Assembly: GCF_001422245.1 (NCBI RefSeq)
Contig: NZ_LMMM01000015.1
Coordinates: forward strand, 75,389 to 139,388
Length of the DNA: 64,000 nucleotides
Reading direction: 5' to 3'
Origin: Rhizobium sp. Leaf262
GTDB lineage: Bacteria > Pseudomonadota > Alphaproteobacteria > Rhizobiales > Rhizobiaceae
Of the stretch, positions 36,563 through 45,767 are shown piece after piece. Numbering within the stretch: position 1 is the stretch's first letter; each line of letters opens with the position of its first letter. The notes beneath the pieces were generated by a model, which searched no databases, had not been told where the DNA came from, and saw only the letters and a program-made list of their open reading frames with translations. Made by a program: the position numbers and the translations under genes.

Positions 36563-37870
36563 TTGCTTACACTTCTTGCATATTCGATGATCGCGACCTT
36601 CATGGCCTTGATCATGACAAACCGCATGTCGGCGTTGATAGCGCTGATTACCGTGCCGATCCTGTTTGCGATCATTGGTGGCTTTGGTCCGCAAATTCCT
36701 GACATGGCGATGGCCGGCGTCAAGAGCATCGCGCCGACTGCGGTGCTTCTGCTGTTTGCCATTCTCTACTTCGGGCTGATGATCGATCTGGGCCTTTTCG
36801 ACCCGCTGATCCGTTTCGTCGTGCGCGTGTGTCACGGCGACCCACTGCGGATCATCGTCGGAACGACAATTCTCTCTGCCGTCATTTCACTCGATGGAGA
36901 TGGTTCGACAACGTTTCTGCTTGTTGTCAGCGCCATGATGCCGCTTCATCGCCGCATGGGTATCAACCCGCTGATCCTGCCCGCCGTTACGGTTTTGCCG
37001 AATGCAATCGTCAACATCGCCCCATGGGGTGGCCCGACGGCGCGCGTCATGGCTTCGCTGAAAGTGGATGCCAGCCAGGTTTTCCTCCCGCTCATCCCTG
37101 CCATCATGATGGCGATCGCTGGCGCTGTTCTCGTTGCCGTCTATTTCGGCCTCAAGGAACGTCGCAGACTTGGCGTCATCACGATGAATGGCGAAAGCGA
37201 CGAAGAAGCACGCATAGCCGCTGATGCTGCGGGCCAGGGCGTCGTCAGCCGCTCGCCCGCGCTTCAACTCTTCAATGGCCTGCTGACGGTGACCATTCTG
37301 GTCATGCTCATCATGGACGTGCTGCCGCTCGCCCTGATCTTCATGGTCGGTTTCGCTCTGGCCCTGACCATAAACTTCCCCGGCATCGCCGCCCAGCGAG
37401 AGCGCATCGAATCGCATGCCGGAAGCGTTCTCATGGTCGTTTCCGTCGTCTTCGGCGCAGGCGTCTTTACCGGCATCATGTCGGGGACCGGCATGACCAC
37501 CGCGCTTGCCGAAAGCGTCGTCAACGTTATCCCTACCTCCGCAGGTGAGTACATACCGCTGATCACCGCCCTGCTGAGCGGGCCGTTCACGTTCTTTCTG
37601 TCAAACGACGCCTTTTATTTCGGCGTTGTGCCGGTTCTTGCCCATGCTGCGGCAGCCTATGGCATTCCGCCCGAGGTCATCGCCCGCGCATCGCTCATCG
37701 GCCAGCCGGTCCATATGTTGAGCCCTCTTGTGCCTGCCGCATATGTTTTGACGGGGCTGTCCAAGGTCGAGTTTGGTGCACATCAGAGGTTTACGTTGAA
37801 GTGGGCCGCACTGCTGGCGGTCGTCATGCTGTTCGGCGCGATCATCACCGGTGCGGTTCCGGTGTTCTGA
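36563..37870 (+). CDS. CitMHS-family citrate:cation symporter
   Basis: 435-aa membrane carrier with about 11-12 hydrophobic segments. Family motifs are SLDGDGSTTFLLV in the first half, NIAPWGGPTARVMASL, and SNDAFYFGVVPVLAHAA near the C-terminus. Members of this family import citrate complexed with divalent metal ions. The start is TTG at 36563 with a strong aggaggt. It follows a TctC-like protein and a TctDE-like two-component pair, so citrate or a related tricarboxylate is the likely substrate and inducer. Confidence 0.87.
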   Translation: MLTLLAYSMIATFMALIMTNRMSALIALITVPILFAIIGGFGPQIPDMAMAGVKSIAPTAVLLLFAILYFGLMIDLGLFDPLIRFVVRVCHGDPLRIIVGTTILSAVISLDGDGSTTFLLVVSAMMPLHRRMGINPLILPAVTVLPNAIVNIAPWGGPTARVMASLKVDASQVFLPLIPAIMMAIAGAVLVAVYFGLKERRRLGVITMNGESDEEARIAADAAGQGVVSRSPALQLFNGLLTVTILVMLIMDVLPLALIFMVGFALALTINFPGIAAQRERIESHAGSVLMVVSVVFGAGVFTGIMSGTGMTTALAESVVNVIPTSAGEYIPLITALLSGPFTFFLSNDAFYFGVVPVLAHAAAAYGIPPEVIARASLIGQPVHMLSPLVPAAYVLTGLSKVEFGAHQRFTLKWAALLAVVMLFGAIITGAVPVF

Positions 37871-37889
37871 TCCATCGCCAAAAACAATA

Positions 37890-37922
37890 GTCGGACGGCC
37901 TTGGAGACCGAGGCCGTCCGAC
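37890..37922. terminator. Strong hairpin between convergent citrate carrier and EamA genes
   Basis: A perfect 12-bp stem (37890-37901 with 37911-37922) with a 9-base loop lies between the two convergent genes. Read on the minus strand it is followed by tattgttttt, so it is best as a terminator for the EamA transcript; it may also stop the plus-strand citrate transcript. Confidence 0.75.
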
Positions 37923-37971
37923 ACGCCACCTGTCAGAGGCAGGTAAAACAAAAAATATTGCGCTTATGTTG

Positions 37972-38856
37972 TTAAACCGGAGCCGACGTCTTACCCCTCT
38001 CCCACAGGACCAATATCAGGCTGGCAGCGGCGATGAAAATTGCCCCGACGAAGACGTTTATTGCGGGAATATCTGCCCAGATGATGTAGCCGTAGAGAAA
38101 AGCCCAGATGAGGCCGGTATATTCGACGGGTGCCAGTGCCGAGGCGGGGGCGTAGCGGAAACCTTCATAGAGAAGATATTGGCCGATCGTCGCCACTAGA
38201 CCGAGTGCCACCATCAGCGCCCATTCCATAGCATCAGGCGTCTTCCATATCCACGGAAACGAAAGAGCGCAGGCTATTCCAAACAGCAGGCTCGTCGCCC
38301 ACATCTGCGTCAGGGTGGTTTCAGTCCGGCTGACTAGACGCACCAGAATGGTGCTCCAAGCCCAGCAGAAACCCGCAATGAGGCACATGGCAGCGGGAAT
38401 GAGACTTGGAGAATGGCTGGGGTTGGCCGCAACAACGACGCCGATGAAACCAACCGCACATGCGATCCAGCGGCCGGTGCCGACACTTTCCTTCAGAACG
38501 AGAATCGACAGGAAGACCACGATTATCGGCGCCGAGAAATAGAGCGTCGTGAGTTCCGCAAGCCCCAGAAACCGTGCTGCATTGTAAAACAGAAGCCACG
38601 CGACGAGCATCAGTGCGGCACGCAACACCAGCGTTCCGCGATATCGGCTTTTCAAGATAGAAGGATGCCGAAAATATGCCGCAAGCGTGGCGGTTATCAA
38701 GACGATGACGAGGCTTCGGACAAACAGGATTTGCGGCACCGCGTAATCCGTCACCAGCCATTTCACGATTGCATCCTGTAGCGCGAAACAGCCGTAGCCG
38801 CCCGATGCAAGGGCAATGCCCAGCATGGGCCTGTCATTGTGATCAGTTGTTTTCAT
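37972..38856 (-). CDS. EamA/DMT-superfamily transporter
   Basis: 294-aa inner-membrane protein with ten hydrophobic segments in two EamA repeats. Seen directly: SGGYGCFALQDAIVKWLV at the start of repeat 1, LAELTTLYFSAPIIVVFLSILVLKE at its end, and ASALAPVEYTGLIWAFLYGYIIWAD at the end of repeat 2. These carriers usually export amino acids or metabolites; the substrate is unknown. The ATG at 38856 is chosen; an upstream ATG at 38874 is possible. It stands alone, convergent with the citrate carrier. Confidence 0.82.
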   Translation of the reverse strand: MKTTDHNDRPMLGIALASGGYGCFALQDAIVKWLVTDYAVPQILFVRSLVIVLITATLAAYFRHPSILKSRYRGTLVLRAALMLVAWLLFYNAARFLGLAELTTLYFSAPIIVVFLSILVLKESVGTGRWIACAVGFIGVVVAANPSHSPSLIPAAMCLIAGFCWAWSTILVRLVSRTETTLTQMWATSLLFGIACALSFPWIWKTPDAMEWALMVALGLVATIGQYLLYEGFRYAPASALAPVEYTGLIWAFLYGYIIWADIPAINVFVGAIFIAAASLILVLWERGKTSAPV

Positions 38857-38970
38857 CGCGCCGCCAGGCCTCATTGCTACCGCGCCATGTAGTACGAGAT
38901 GAAGATGGCTTGCCAGTGCTAATAAAGGCCTGTCGGCGAATTTGCGATTTTCCCTTCCGTATACCAGCGA

Positions 38971-40044
38971 CTACAGAGACAAGCCCGACGCCCTGTCGAA
39001 GACGTGGACGCGATCCCGGCTGATGTTGGCCGCAAAAGGCGTGTTGATGCGAACCAGTTGCTCACCATCCACCACAGCCGTGACGTGATGCCCCGCCAGA
39101 TCGAAAATGACATGTGTTTGTGCGCCGGTCGGCTCGACCAGAAGCGTCTTGCCCGTTACCGCTACGTCGCCGCTACCGTCCATGGCGAAATGTTCGGGGC
39201 GAAGGCCGATGGTGACGGACTGGCCGCGTTTGACCTTGCGGTCTGGTGAGATGCGGATGGCCGTGCCGTCATCCAGACGGGCTGCGGGTGCGCCCTCTTC
39301 TCCATCAACGATGCATTCGATGAGGTTCATGGCGGGGGAACCAATGAAGGCGGCGACGAAGAGATTTGCGGGTGTCTTGTAGAGTTCCAGCGGTGTGCCT
39401 TGCTGCTCAATGCGGCCCTGGTTGAGAACGACCACGCGGTCGGCCAAGGTCATGGCTTCGATCTGGTCATGGGTGACATAGATAGACGTCGTGCCGACCT
39501 TCTGATGCAAAGTCTTGATTTCGCTGCGCATCTGCACGCGCAGCTTGGCATCGAGGTTGGACAATGGCTCATCGAACAGGAAGACGGCGGGATTGCGCAC
39601 CACGGCGCGGCCCATGGCCACGCGCTGGCGCTGGCCGCCGGAAAGCTGCGATGGCTTGCGCTCGAGAAGGCTGGCCAGATCCAGCATGCGGGCGGCCTCG
39701 GCCACGCGCTCATCGATCACGGCTTTCGGCTGGCCTGCGATCTTGAGGTTGAAGCCCATATTTTCAGCCACGGTCATATGCGGATAGAGTGCATAGGACT
39801 GAAACACCATGGCGATGTTGCGTTCCCGCGGGGTCATCTCGTTGACGACGTTGCCGCCAATCATGATGTCTCCATCGGTGATTTCTTCCAACCCTGCAAT
39901 CATGCGCAGCAGCGTGGACTTGCCGCAGCCGGAGGGGCCGACGAGCGCGATGAATTCGCCATCGGCAATATCCAGCGAAATGCCGTGAATGACACCAAGC
40001 GAGCCATAGGACTTGCGGATATCTTTAAGTTCGACGGATGCCAT
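38971..40044 (-). CDS. Sugar ABC transporter ATP-binding protein (UgpC/MalK type)
   Basis: 357-aa ATPase. Walker [10 protein letters not shown] at residues 36-44, signature [19 protein letters not shown] near 134, Walker B ending DEPLSNLD, and the C-terminal OB domain with [11 protein letters not shown]. It is the last gene of the second sugar operon, 13 bases after the MalG-type permease stop. It is similar to the ATPase at 25246 but clearly a separate gene. Confidence 0.93.
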   Translation of the reverse strand: MASVELKDIRKSYGSLGVIHGISLDIADGEFIALVGPSGCGKSTLLRMIAGLEEITDGDIMIGGNVVNEMTPRERNIAMVFQSYALYPHMTVAENMGFNLKIAGQPKAVIDERVAEAARMLDLASLLERKPSQLSGGQRQRVAMGRAVVRNPAVFLFDEPLSNLDAKLRVQMRSEIKTLHQKVGTTSIYVTHDQIEAMTLADRVVVLNQGRIEQQGTPLELYKTPANLFVAAFIGSPAMNLIECIVDGEEGAPAARLDDGTAIRISPDRKVKRGQSVTIGLRPEHFAMDGSGDVAVTGKTLLVEPTGAQTHVIFDLAGHHVTAVVDGEQLVRINTPFAANISRDRVHVFDRASGLSL

Positions 40045-40057
40045 GTTCTGCTCCTGA

Positions 40058-40906
40058 TCAGGACTTGACGGCGCCAGCCGTCAGACCCGCAATGATGTGT
40101 TTCTGTGCAAGGAAAAAGACGATGATGGTTGGCAGGATCGTCATGGTGATGAAGGCCAGAACCAGCTGCCATTCCGTGCCGAATTCGCCGCGATAGACCA
40201 TGATGCCGAGCGGCCACGGGTACTTCGATTCCGAATTGAGCATGATGAGCGGCAGGATATAGCTGTTCCAGCTTCCTACGAAGGAGACGATGCCAACCGT
40301 TGCGATGATGGGGCGCGAGAGCGGCATGGAAATGTACCAGAAGAATTTCAGATAACCGCAGCCATCCACGAAGGCCGCCTGAAACAGCTCATCCGGCAGG
40401 TTTCTGAAATAGTTGCGAAACAGCAGGATGCTCATGCCGAGGCCAAATGCCACCTGCGGCAGCACGACGCCCCAATAGGTATCTAGCAGGCCAAGATCGC
40501 GGATGCGGATGAAGAGCGGCAGAATGGCCGTGGCGGCTGGGAACATCAGCCCCAGCAGGAAGTAATTCAGCAGGAAATTGGAGCCAAAGAACTTCACATG
40601 CGCGAAGGTAAAGGCCGCCATGGCGGAAACGACGAGCGTGAGGAATACGGTGAGAACGGCGATGACCAGCGAATTGAAGATTTGCAGCCAGTAACGCTTA
40701 CCGAAAAGAATATCGCCGTAATTGGACCATTGCCATTCAGCCGGAAGGCCGAAGGGGTTCACGCGCAGATCCCCCAGCGTCTTGAAGCCGCCCAGCGCCG
40801 TGGTCAAAAGTGGCACCAGCACGATGGCTGCGATGAGGCCGAGCGATACATAAAGATAGAGCTTCGTTTGCGTGCTCACGCGGATGGATGTGGATGTATC
40901 AGTCAT
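40058..40906 (-). CDS. Sugar ABC transporter permease (MalG type)
   Basis: 282-aa membrane permease. EAA loop: [30 protein letters not shown]. The C-terminus reads [16 protein letters not shown], typical of this class. The ATG at 40906 overlaps the end of the preceding permease by 8 bases, so translation is coupled; an upstream in-frame start at 40984 would lie deep inside that gene. Confidence 0.92.
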   Translation of the reverse strand: MTDTSTSIRVSTQTKLYLYVSLGLIAAIVLVPLLTTALGGFKTLGDLRVNPFGLPAEWQWSNYGDILFGKRYWLQIFNSLVIAVLTVFLTLVVSAMAAFTFAHVKFFGSNFLLNYFLLGLMFPAATAILPLFIRIRDLGLLDTYWGVVLPQVAFGLGMSILLFRNYFRNLPDELFQAAFVDGCGYLKFFWYISMPLSRPIIATVGIVSFVGSWNSYILPLIMLNSESKYPWPLGIMVYRGEFGTEWQLVLAFITMTILPTIIVFFLAQKHIIAGLTAGAVKS

Positions 40907-41858
40907 GGCGCATGAAAATCCTTTTGTAACCAAAGGCGAGCGTGACGCAAATGACGAAGAGCACCACGCCGACCGCACTGCCAAGACCGACCTGCATGCG
41001 CATGACGCCGTAGGTATAAAGGAAGGTCACCATGGTTTGCGTGGAGTTGGACGGACCGCCACCGGTGAGCGGCATGATCATGTCGAAAAGTTGCAGCGAA
41101 CCGATCACGGCAAAGAAGATGGAAAGACGCACGGTGGAGCCGAGCATGGGCAGCGTGACATAGCGGAACTTTTGCCAGCCGGTCGCGCCATCGATTTCCG
41201 CCGCTTCCAGCACGTTCTTGTCGACCGATTGCAGGCCGGCGATGAACAGCATCATGTGGAAACCGAAATATTTCCAGACGATAACGGCCAGCACCGCATA
41301 GATCGCCACATCCTTGTCGGCCAGCACATAAGGATTGGCGAAACCGAAGAAGTTGGAAATCGCGGCGAAGAGGCCGTAGTCACCATCATAGACGAAGCGC
41401 CAGATCAGGCCTGCGGCGACATCAGCCAGAACATAGGGCAGGAAGAAGACAAGGCGAAAAGCGACGACGCCCGGAATTTTATGCGCCAGCATCGTTGCCA
41501 GCCAGATGGCCAGCGGGATCTGGATACAGATCGAAATCACGATGATCAGGGCATTGTTGATCAGCGCCTGCGAAAAGGCAGCATTGCCGAACAGAACCTG
41601 AAAGTTCTTCAGCCCGATGAAATCGGTGGGCGTGCCGTAACCGTTCCAGCGATAGAGACTGTACCACGCCGCCTCGCCCATCGGCAGGATGACGAAGAGG
41701 GTAAAGAGAAGAAGTGCAGGCGGCAGGAAGATCAGCAGCGTCAAGGCACGGTCATGCGCGACCGAGCTTTGTTTGCGCTTCAACTTCGTCAGTGGTTTGG
41801 CCAATGCAGGTGCTGCATTGATGGAAATATTCGACATCATGTCCGCTTTCGGTTTCAC
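40899..41858 (-). CDS. Sugar ABC transporter permease (MalF type)
   Basis: 319-aa membrane permease. It has the MalF-class helix 1 (LTLLIFLPPALLLFTLFVILPMGEAAWYSLYRW) and the EAA loop VLEAAEIDGATGWQKFRYVTLPMLGST. The start at 41858 is taken as the longest; ATGs at 41840 and 41837 are equally plausible since none has a strong ribosome binding site. It follows the binding-protein gene by about 53 bases in the same operon. Confidence 0.91.
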   Translation of the reverse strand: MKPKADMMSNISINAAPALAKPLTKLKRKQSSVAHDRALTLLIFLPPALLLFTLFVILPMGEAAWYSLYRWNGYGTPTDFIGLKNFQVLFGNAAFSQALINNALIIVISICIQIPLAIWLATMLAHKIPGVVAFRLVFFLPYVLADVAAGLIWRFVYDGDYGLFAAISNFFGFANPYVLADKDVAIYAVLAVIVWKYFGFHMMLFIAGLQSVDKNVLEAAEIDGATGWQKFRYVTLPMLGSTVRLSIFFAVIGSLQLFDMIMPLTGGGPSNSTQTMVTFLYTYGVMRMQVGLGSAVGVVLFVICVTLAFGYKRIFMRHD

Positions 41859-41911
41859 GCGGGGCGAAGGACGCCGCAGTTACTAGGCGGCGTCCTGTCG
41901 TTCAGGCGGGA

Positions 41912-43213
41912 TCAGCGAAGCTCGAAGGCATCCTGAATCTGCTGCGCGCCTTCTTCGGGCGTCATCTGGCCCGAAACGATTTCGACGGAGACGTCATTGA
42001 CGACGCGGCCAACGGCGGCACCGAGCGTCTGGTCGAAGAAGTTCTGGTGCCAGGTGGACTCGGAAAGCTGCTTTGCAGAACCAGCCATCAGCGGGTTGGT
42101 CACAGCCTCACTGGCACCAACGGCGACAGGCAGGATCATGCCAGCCTTGGCCATTTTCTTTTCATTCTCGGCATTGGTCAGGAAGGTCGCGAATTCGATG
42201 GCTTCCTTGGAAGCATTCTTGGTGACAGCCCAGCCGTTCAGACCGCCGAGCGTATCGGTTGCCTTGCCAGCACCACCTTCGACGGCTGGAAAGGCGAAGC
42301 GGCCGAGATTTTCGGGCGCGAGACCTTTGCCGTCACCCGCATTCTTGCGCTGGTTGGCTTCTGTATTGTCGAAACCGAGGATCATCGCGGCCTTGCCATC
42401 CCCAAACACGCCAAGCGCCTGCGGCCATGTGGAGCCGAGATAGCCGGGCTGGAAAGGTTCGAGCTTGCCGAATTCTGCCAGCTGCTCCCCAGCCTTGATG
42501 ATGGACGGGTCCATGAAGCCTTCGCCCTCACCCTTGCGAGCTGCATCGAACACTGCCTGCCCGCCATTGCGCATGACGAGATAGCTCCAGTAGAAATGGA
42601 TCGGCCATTTTTCACCGCCGCCACCGGCAATCGGCACGATGCCCGCAGCCTTGATGGTTTTGACGGCGTTGCCGAGATCGTCCCAGGTCTTGATATCTTC
42701 CGCCTTCACGCCCGCCTTGGCGAAAAGCTCTTTGTTGTAGAAAAAGCTGACGAGGCTGACGCGGTACGGTACCGCCCAGACTTTGCCATCAAAGGACAGA
42801 CCTTCAATGGATGCCGGGTTATAGCCCTTGCGGATTTTGCCGCCATCGGCATCGAACACTTCCGTCAGGTCTTTCAGAGCGCCGGTTTTGGACTGCTCCT
42901 CCAACACACCACCGCCCCAGCTATAAAAAAAGTCGGGAACGTCGTTGGATTGCAAAAGCGTCGGCAGTTTTGCCTTGAAGGCTTCATTTTCAAGGAATTG
43001 AAGCTGAACATCGACATCCGGATGCTTGGATTCAAAATCCTTGGCAATTTCCTCCCAGACAGCCACGGACTTCGGATCGAGTTCCACATGCATCCATTTG
43101 ACCACCGTCGCGGCAGATGCCGCCGCGGTGCCTAACATGAATGTGATGGCTGTGGTTGCGGCAAACGACATCCACTTGCCGCTCAGGCTTGCGCCTGCGT
43201 GCTTATTCGTCAT
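41912..43213 (-). CDS. Sugar ABC transporter substrate-binding protein (family 1)
   Basis: 433-aa periplasmic binding protein, first gene of the minus operon. The signal peptide ends near GTAAASAATV. Family landmarks are VWEEIAKDFESKHPDVDVQLQFLEN, VWAVPYRVSLVSFFYNKELFAKAG and MILGFDNTEANQR. The ATG at 43213 follows gggagga at proper distance. It is divergent from the ROK regulator; its sugar is unknown, although the dehydrogenase and ThuA genes on the other side suggest a sugar oxidised at a hydroxyl group. Confidence 0.91.
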   Translation of the reverse strand: MTNKHAGASLSGKWMSFAATTAITFMLGTAAASAATVVKWMHVELDPKSVAVWEEIAKDFESKHPDVDVQLQFLENEAFKAKLPTLLQSNDVPDFFYSWGGGVLEEQSKTGALKDLTEVFDADGGKIRKGYNPASIEGLSFDGKVWAVPYRVSLVSFFYNKELFAKAGVKAEDIKTWDDLGNAVKTIKAAGIVPIAGGGGEKWPIHFYWSYLVMRNGGQAVFDAARKGEGEGFMDPSIIKAGEQLAEFGKLEPFQPGYLGSTWPQALGVFGDGKAAMILGFDNTEANQRKNAGDGKGLAPENLGRFAFPAVEGGAGKATDTLGGLNGWAVTKNASKEAIEFATFLTNAENEKKMAKAGMILPVAVGASEAVTNPLMAGSAKQLSESTWHQNFFDQTLGAAVGRVVNDVSVEIVSGQMTPEEGAQQIQDAFELR

Positions 43214-43258
43214 GATGGTAATCCTCCCGGGGACGTTCCTCACCAATTATTCCCCAAT

Positions 43259-43294
43259 GCGGATTAATTCATATAAGGATGCGCTCATTGTCAA
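43259..43294 (-). promoter_or_regulatory. Promoter and operator copy 1 for the sugar ABC operon
   Basis: On the minus strand a consensus -35 box TTGACA (plus-strand tgtcaa, 43289-43294) and a -10 box TATGAA (43268-43273) are 15 bases apart. Immediately downstream lies the 9-mer gcggattaa (43259-43267), the inverse of the element at 43353-43361. The position suits a repressor operator. Confidence 0.55.
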
Positions 43295-43324
43295 GGCATA
43301 TTGCTGTTATTTTCAGCTTTGCGC

Positions 43325-43361
43325 TTGACACACCCCTAGCTGACCCGGTTATTTAATCCGC
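43325..43361 (+). promoter_or_regulatory. Promoter and operator copy 2 for the ROK-dehydrogenase operon
   Basis: A consensus -35 box TTGACA at 43325-43330 is followed after 18 bases by a -10-like TTATTT at 43349-43354. The 9-mer ttaatccgc (43353-43361) overlaps the -10 box and is the exact reverse complement of the element at 43259-43267. It is well placed for autorepression by the ROK protein. Confidence 0.55.
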
Positions 43362-43412
43362 AATCCGATATAAATACCGCCTTACACGTTGGCTTGATCG
43401 CGACTGGAAATC

Positions 43413-44612
43413 ATGAAGACCGCAGACCCGGAACTGATGCGCGCGATCAATCGCCTGAACGTCCTTGATACCGTGCGTCGTCACGGGCCGATTTCACGGG
43501 TGGAGATCAGCGAAAGAACGCAGCTTTCCACGACAACCGTCTCGGCGATTACGGCTTCCTTGCTGGATGACGGGCTAATTCTCTCGCGGCATCTTGGCGA
43601 CATCAGAACAGAAGGCGCGCGTGGGCGTCCCCGGGTGATGCTGGAACTCAATCCGGATGCGGCGCGTGTGGTGGGTGCGAAGATCGCGGCCAGCGGCATG
43701 GTGTTCGTGGTCACGGATTTCTGCGGCAATGTGCTGTCCACGCTTGCGCTTCCCATCCGCATCGACCGCCAGCCGATTGGTGTCATTGCCGATCTGATCG
43801 AGGATGGCGTGCGACGCTGCGTGGTGGATGCCGGTCTGTCGCTGGAAGATGTCGATATGGTCTGCCTCGGCCTGCCGGGCGTGATCGAGCATCGAACGGG
43901 AAAAATCCGCTCCAGCCCGGTGTTGCGCGAAGTGAATATCGACTTTGCCGGTGAGATGACAGCGCGTTTCGGCACGCCGACCATCATAGAAAGCGATGCC
44001 CATGCCGTGACACTCGGCCACCACTGGTTCGGCAAGGCGCGAGACTTGGAAGACATGGTGCTGATCTCGCTGGAGCAGACTTTGGGTCTGGGCGTGCTGC
44101 ACAGGAACGATCTGTTTCGCGGTGCCGGTGGCCTCAGCCACAATCTCGGCGATCTTGTTCTCGTGGCAAGCCCGCAAGGGACGGTTCGGTTGGCCAGTCA
44201 GGCGGGAGAGAATGCCATTTTGGGATCACGTCCCGCTGACGGACGTTTTGCGGAGGCCATTCGTCTTGGCCGCGGCATGCAGCATGCACAAACGCTGGTG
44301 CTGGCGCAGGACAACGACCTCATTGCCGCCGCCGAGCGGGCGGGGGCGGCAATCGGGCTGACGCTGGCCAATATCGTCACGCTGTTTGCGCCGCCGCGGG
44401 TCATCATAGTCGGGTCCAGTCTGGAACTCGGCGCACCCTTCATCGACAGCATCCGCACCGCCTACGAGACCTCCGTGCCGCCTTCCCTGCAAGGCGTGGC
44501 GGAACTGGTTTTCGACAAATCGAGCGATGAATTGTGGGCGCAGGGGGCTGCTGCCGTAGCGCTTTACGAGCTTTACGAATCGCCGTGGAACACCACGGGT
44601 CCGGCTCTCTGA
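43413..44612 (+). CDS. ROK-family transcriptional regulator (NagC/XylR type)
   Basis: 399-aa repressor. Residues ~10-60 form the winged helix-turn-helix (VRRHGPISRVEISERTQLSTTTVSAITASLLDDGLI). The ROK domain follows from about 85, with LGLPGVIEHRTGKI, ESDAHAVTLGHHWFG and TLGLGVLHRNDLFRGAGGLSHNLGD. The cysteine-rich zinc motif of classical ROK sugar kinases and of NagC is absent; the region reads VASPQGTVRLASQ. It lies divergent from the sugar ABC operon and heads the metabolic genes, so it probably controls both. Confidence 0.88.
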   Translation: MKTADPELMRAINRLNVLDTVRRHGPISRVEISERTQLSTTTVSAITASLLDDGLILSRHLGDIRTEGARGRPRVMLELNPDAARVVGAKIAASGMVFVVTDFCGNVLSTLALPIRIDRQPIGVIADLIEDGVRRCVVDAGLSLEDVDMVCLGLPGVIEHRTGKIRSSPVLREVNIDFAGEMTARFGTPTIIESDAHAVTLGHHWFGKARDLEDMVLISLEQTLGLGVLHRNDLFRGAGGLSHNLGDLVLVASPQGTVRLASQAGENAILGSRPADGRFAEAIRLGRGMQHAQTLVLAQDNDLIAAAERAGAAIGLTLANIVTLFAPPRVIIVGSSLELGAPFIDSIRTAYETSVPPSLQGVAELVFDKSSDELWAQGAAAVALYELYESPWNTTGPAL

Positions 44613-44649
44613 GGAGGGAGCGGGTTCACATCATGACGGGAGAGAGAAC

Positions 44650-45750
44650 ATGAAAAAAGTCGGCATAGGCATCATCGGATGCGGCAATATTTCCGGTGCT
44701 TATCTGAAAGCGATGACATCCTTTCCCATTCTGGACATTCTCGGCGTGGCCGACATGAATGCGGATATGGCAAAGGCCAAGGCCGAGGAATTCAACCTGA
44801 CGTCCCGGACGGTGGATGAGCTGTTTGTCGACCCGGACATCGAGATCATCGTCAATCTGACGATCCCCAAGGCGCATGTCGAGGTGGCGTTGCGGGCGCT
44901 GGAGGCGGGCAAGCACACCTATTCCGAAAAGCCGCTCGGCATCAATTTCGCGGAAGGCAAGAAGCTGGCCGAAGCCGCGAAGGCCAAAAACTTGCGCATC
45001 GGCGCTGCCCCCGACACATTCCTTGGCGGAGGTCATCAAACGGCACGTACGCTGATCGACCAAGGCGTTCTTGGCATGCCCGTTGGCGGCACGGCCACCT
45101 TCATGTGCCCCGGCCACGAGCGCTGGCACCCCAACCCCGCCTTCTATTACGAAGTTGGCGGCGGGCCGATGCTGGATATGGGACCGTATTACATCACCGA
45201 TCTCGTCAACCTGTTCGGCCCCGTTGCCAAGGTCGCGGGCTTTGCCTTCTCGCCACGCACGGAGCGGGTGATTACCAGCGAACCGCGCAATGGCGAAAAG
45301 ATACCGGTGCAGATTGCCACCCATGTGGCCGGTGCTTTGGCGTTTCAGAACGGCGCTGTCGTACAGGTCGGCATGAGCTTCGATGTGGCCGGACACAAGC
45401 ATGTGCCGCTGGAACTCTACGGCACCGAAGGCACGCTTATTGTGCCTGACCCCAACTATTTCGGTGGCGAGGTGCAATTGCTGAAAAAAGGTGGCCAGTT
45501 TGAAAATCAGGAGCTGTCATCGCCCTATGCGGATGGCAATTACCGCTCCATCGGCGTGGCGGATATGGCCCATGCCATCCGCTCCAACCGGCAGCATCGC
45601 GCCAATGGCGATCTCGCCTTGCATGTGCTGGAGGTGATGGAAGCGTTCCAGACCGCATCCGACACCGGCACGACCATCACCATCACCACTGCCGTCGACC
45701 GTCCGGCACCGCTGGCGGAATCGCTGGTTGACGGCCAGATCGGCAAATAA
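44650..45750 (+). CDS. Gfo/Idh/MocA-family sugar oxidoreductase
   Basis: 366-aa NAD(P)-dependent dehydrogenase. The Rossmann motif is GIIGCGNISGAYLKAM at residues 7-22. The family EKP motif appears as YSEKPLGI near residue 95, and the catalytic region is GGGPMLDMGPYYITDLVNLFG, containing the conserved aspartate and histidine-type positions. Members oxidise sugars or inositols. The next gene is ThuA-like, a pairing found in trehalose/sucrose ThuAB systems, where the oxidoreductase forms 3-keto sugars. The precise substrate is not known here. Confidence 0.87.
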   Translation: MKKVGIGIIGCGNISGAYLKAMTSFPILDILGVADMNADMAKAKAEEFNLTSRTVDELFVDPDIEIIVNLTIPKAHVEVALRALEAGKHTYSEKPLGINFAEGKKLAEAAKAKNLRIGAAPDTFLGGGHQTARTLIDQGVLGMPVGGTATFMCPGHERWHPNPAFYYEVGGGPMLDMGPYYITDLVNLFGPVAKVAGFAFSPRTERVITSEPRNGEKIPVQIATHVAGALAFQNGAVVQVGMSFDVAGHKHVPLELYGTEGTLIVPDPNYFGGEVQLLKKGGQFENQELSSPYADGNYRSIGVADMAHAIRSNRQHRANGDLALHVLEVMEAFQTASDTGTTITITTAVDRPAPLAESLVDGQIGK

Positions 45751-45767
45751 TTTCAAGGAGGAATGAA

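Noticed and set aside
40872..41936. A 354-residue open frame on the plus strand
   Set aside because: Antisense to the MalF-type permease; rich in Asp, His, Arg and Gln as expected from a reversed membrane-protein frame.
42047..43135. A 362-residue open frame on the plus strand
   Set aside because: Antisense to the second sugar binding-protein gene; no recognisable domain.
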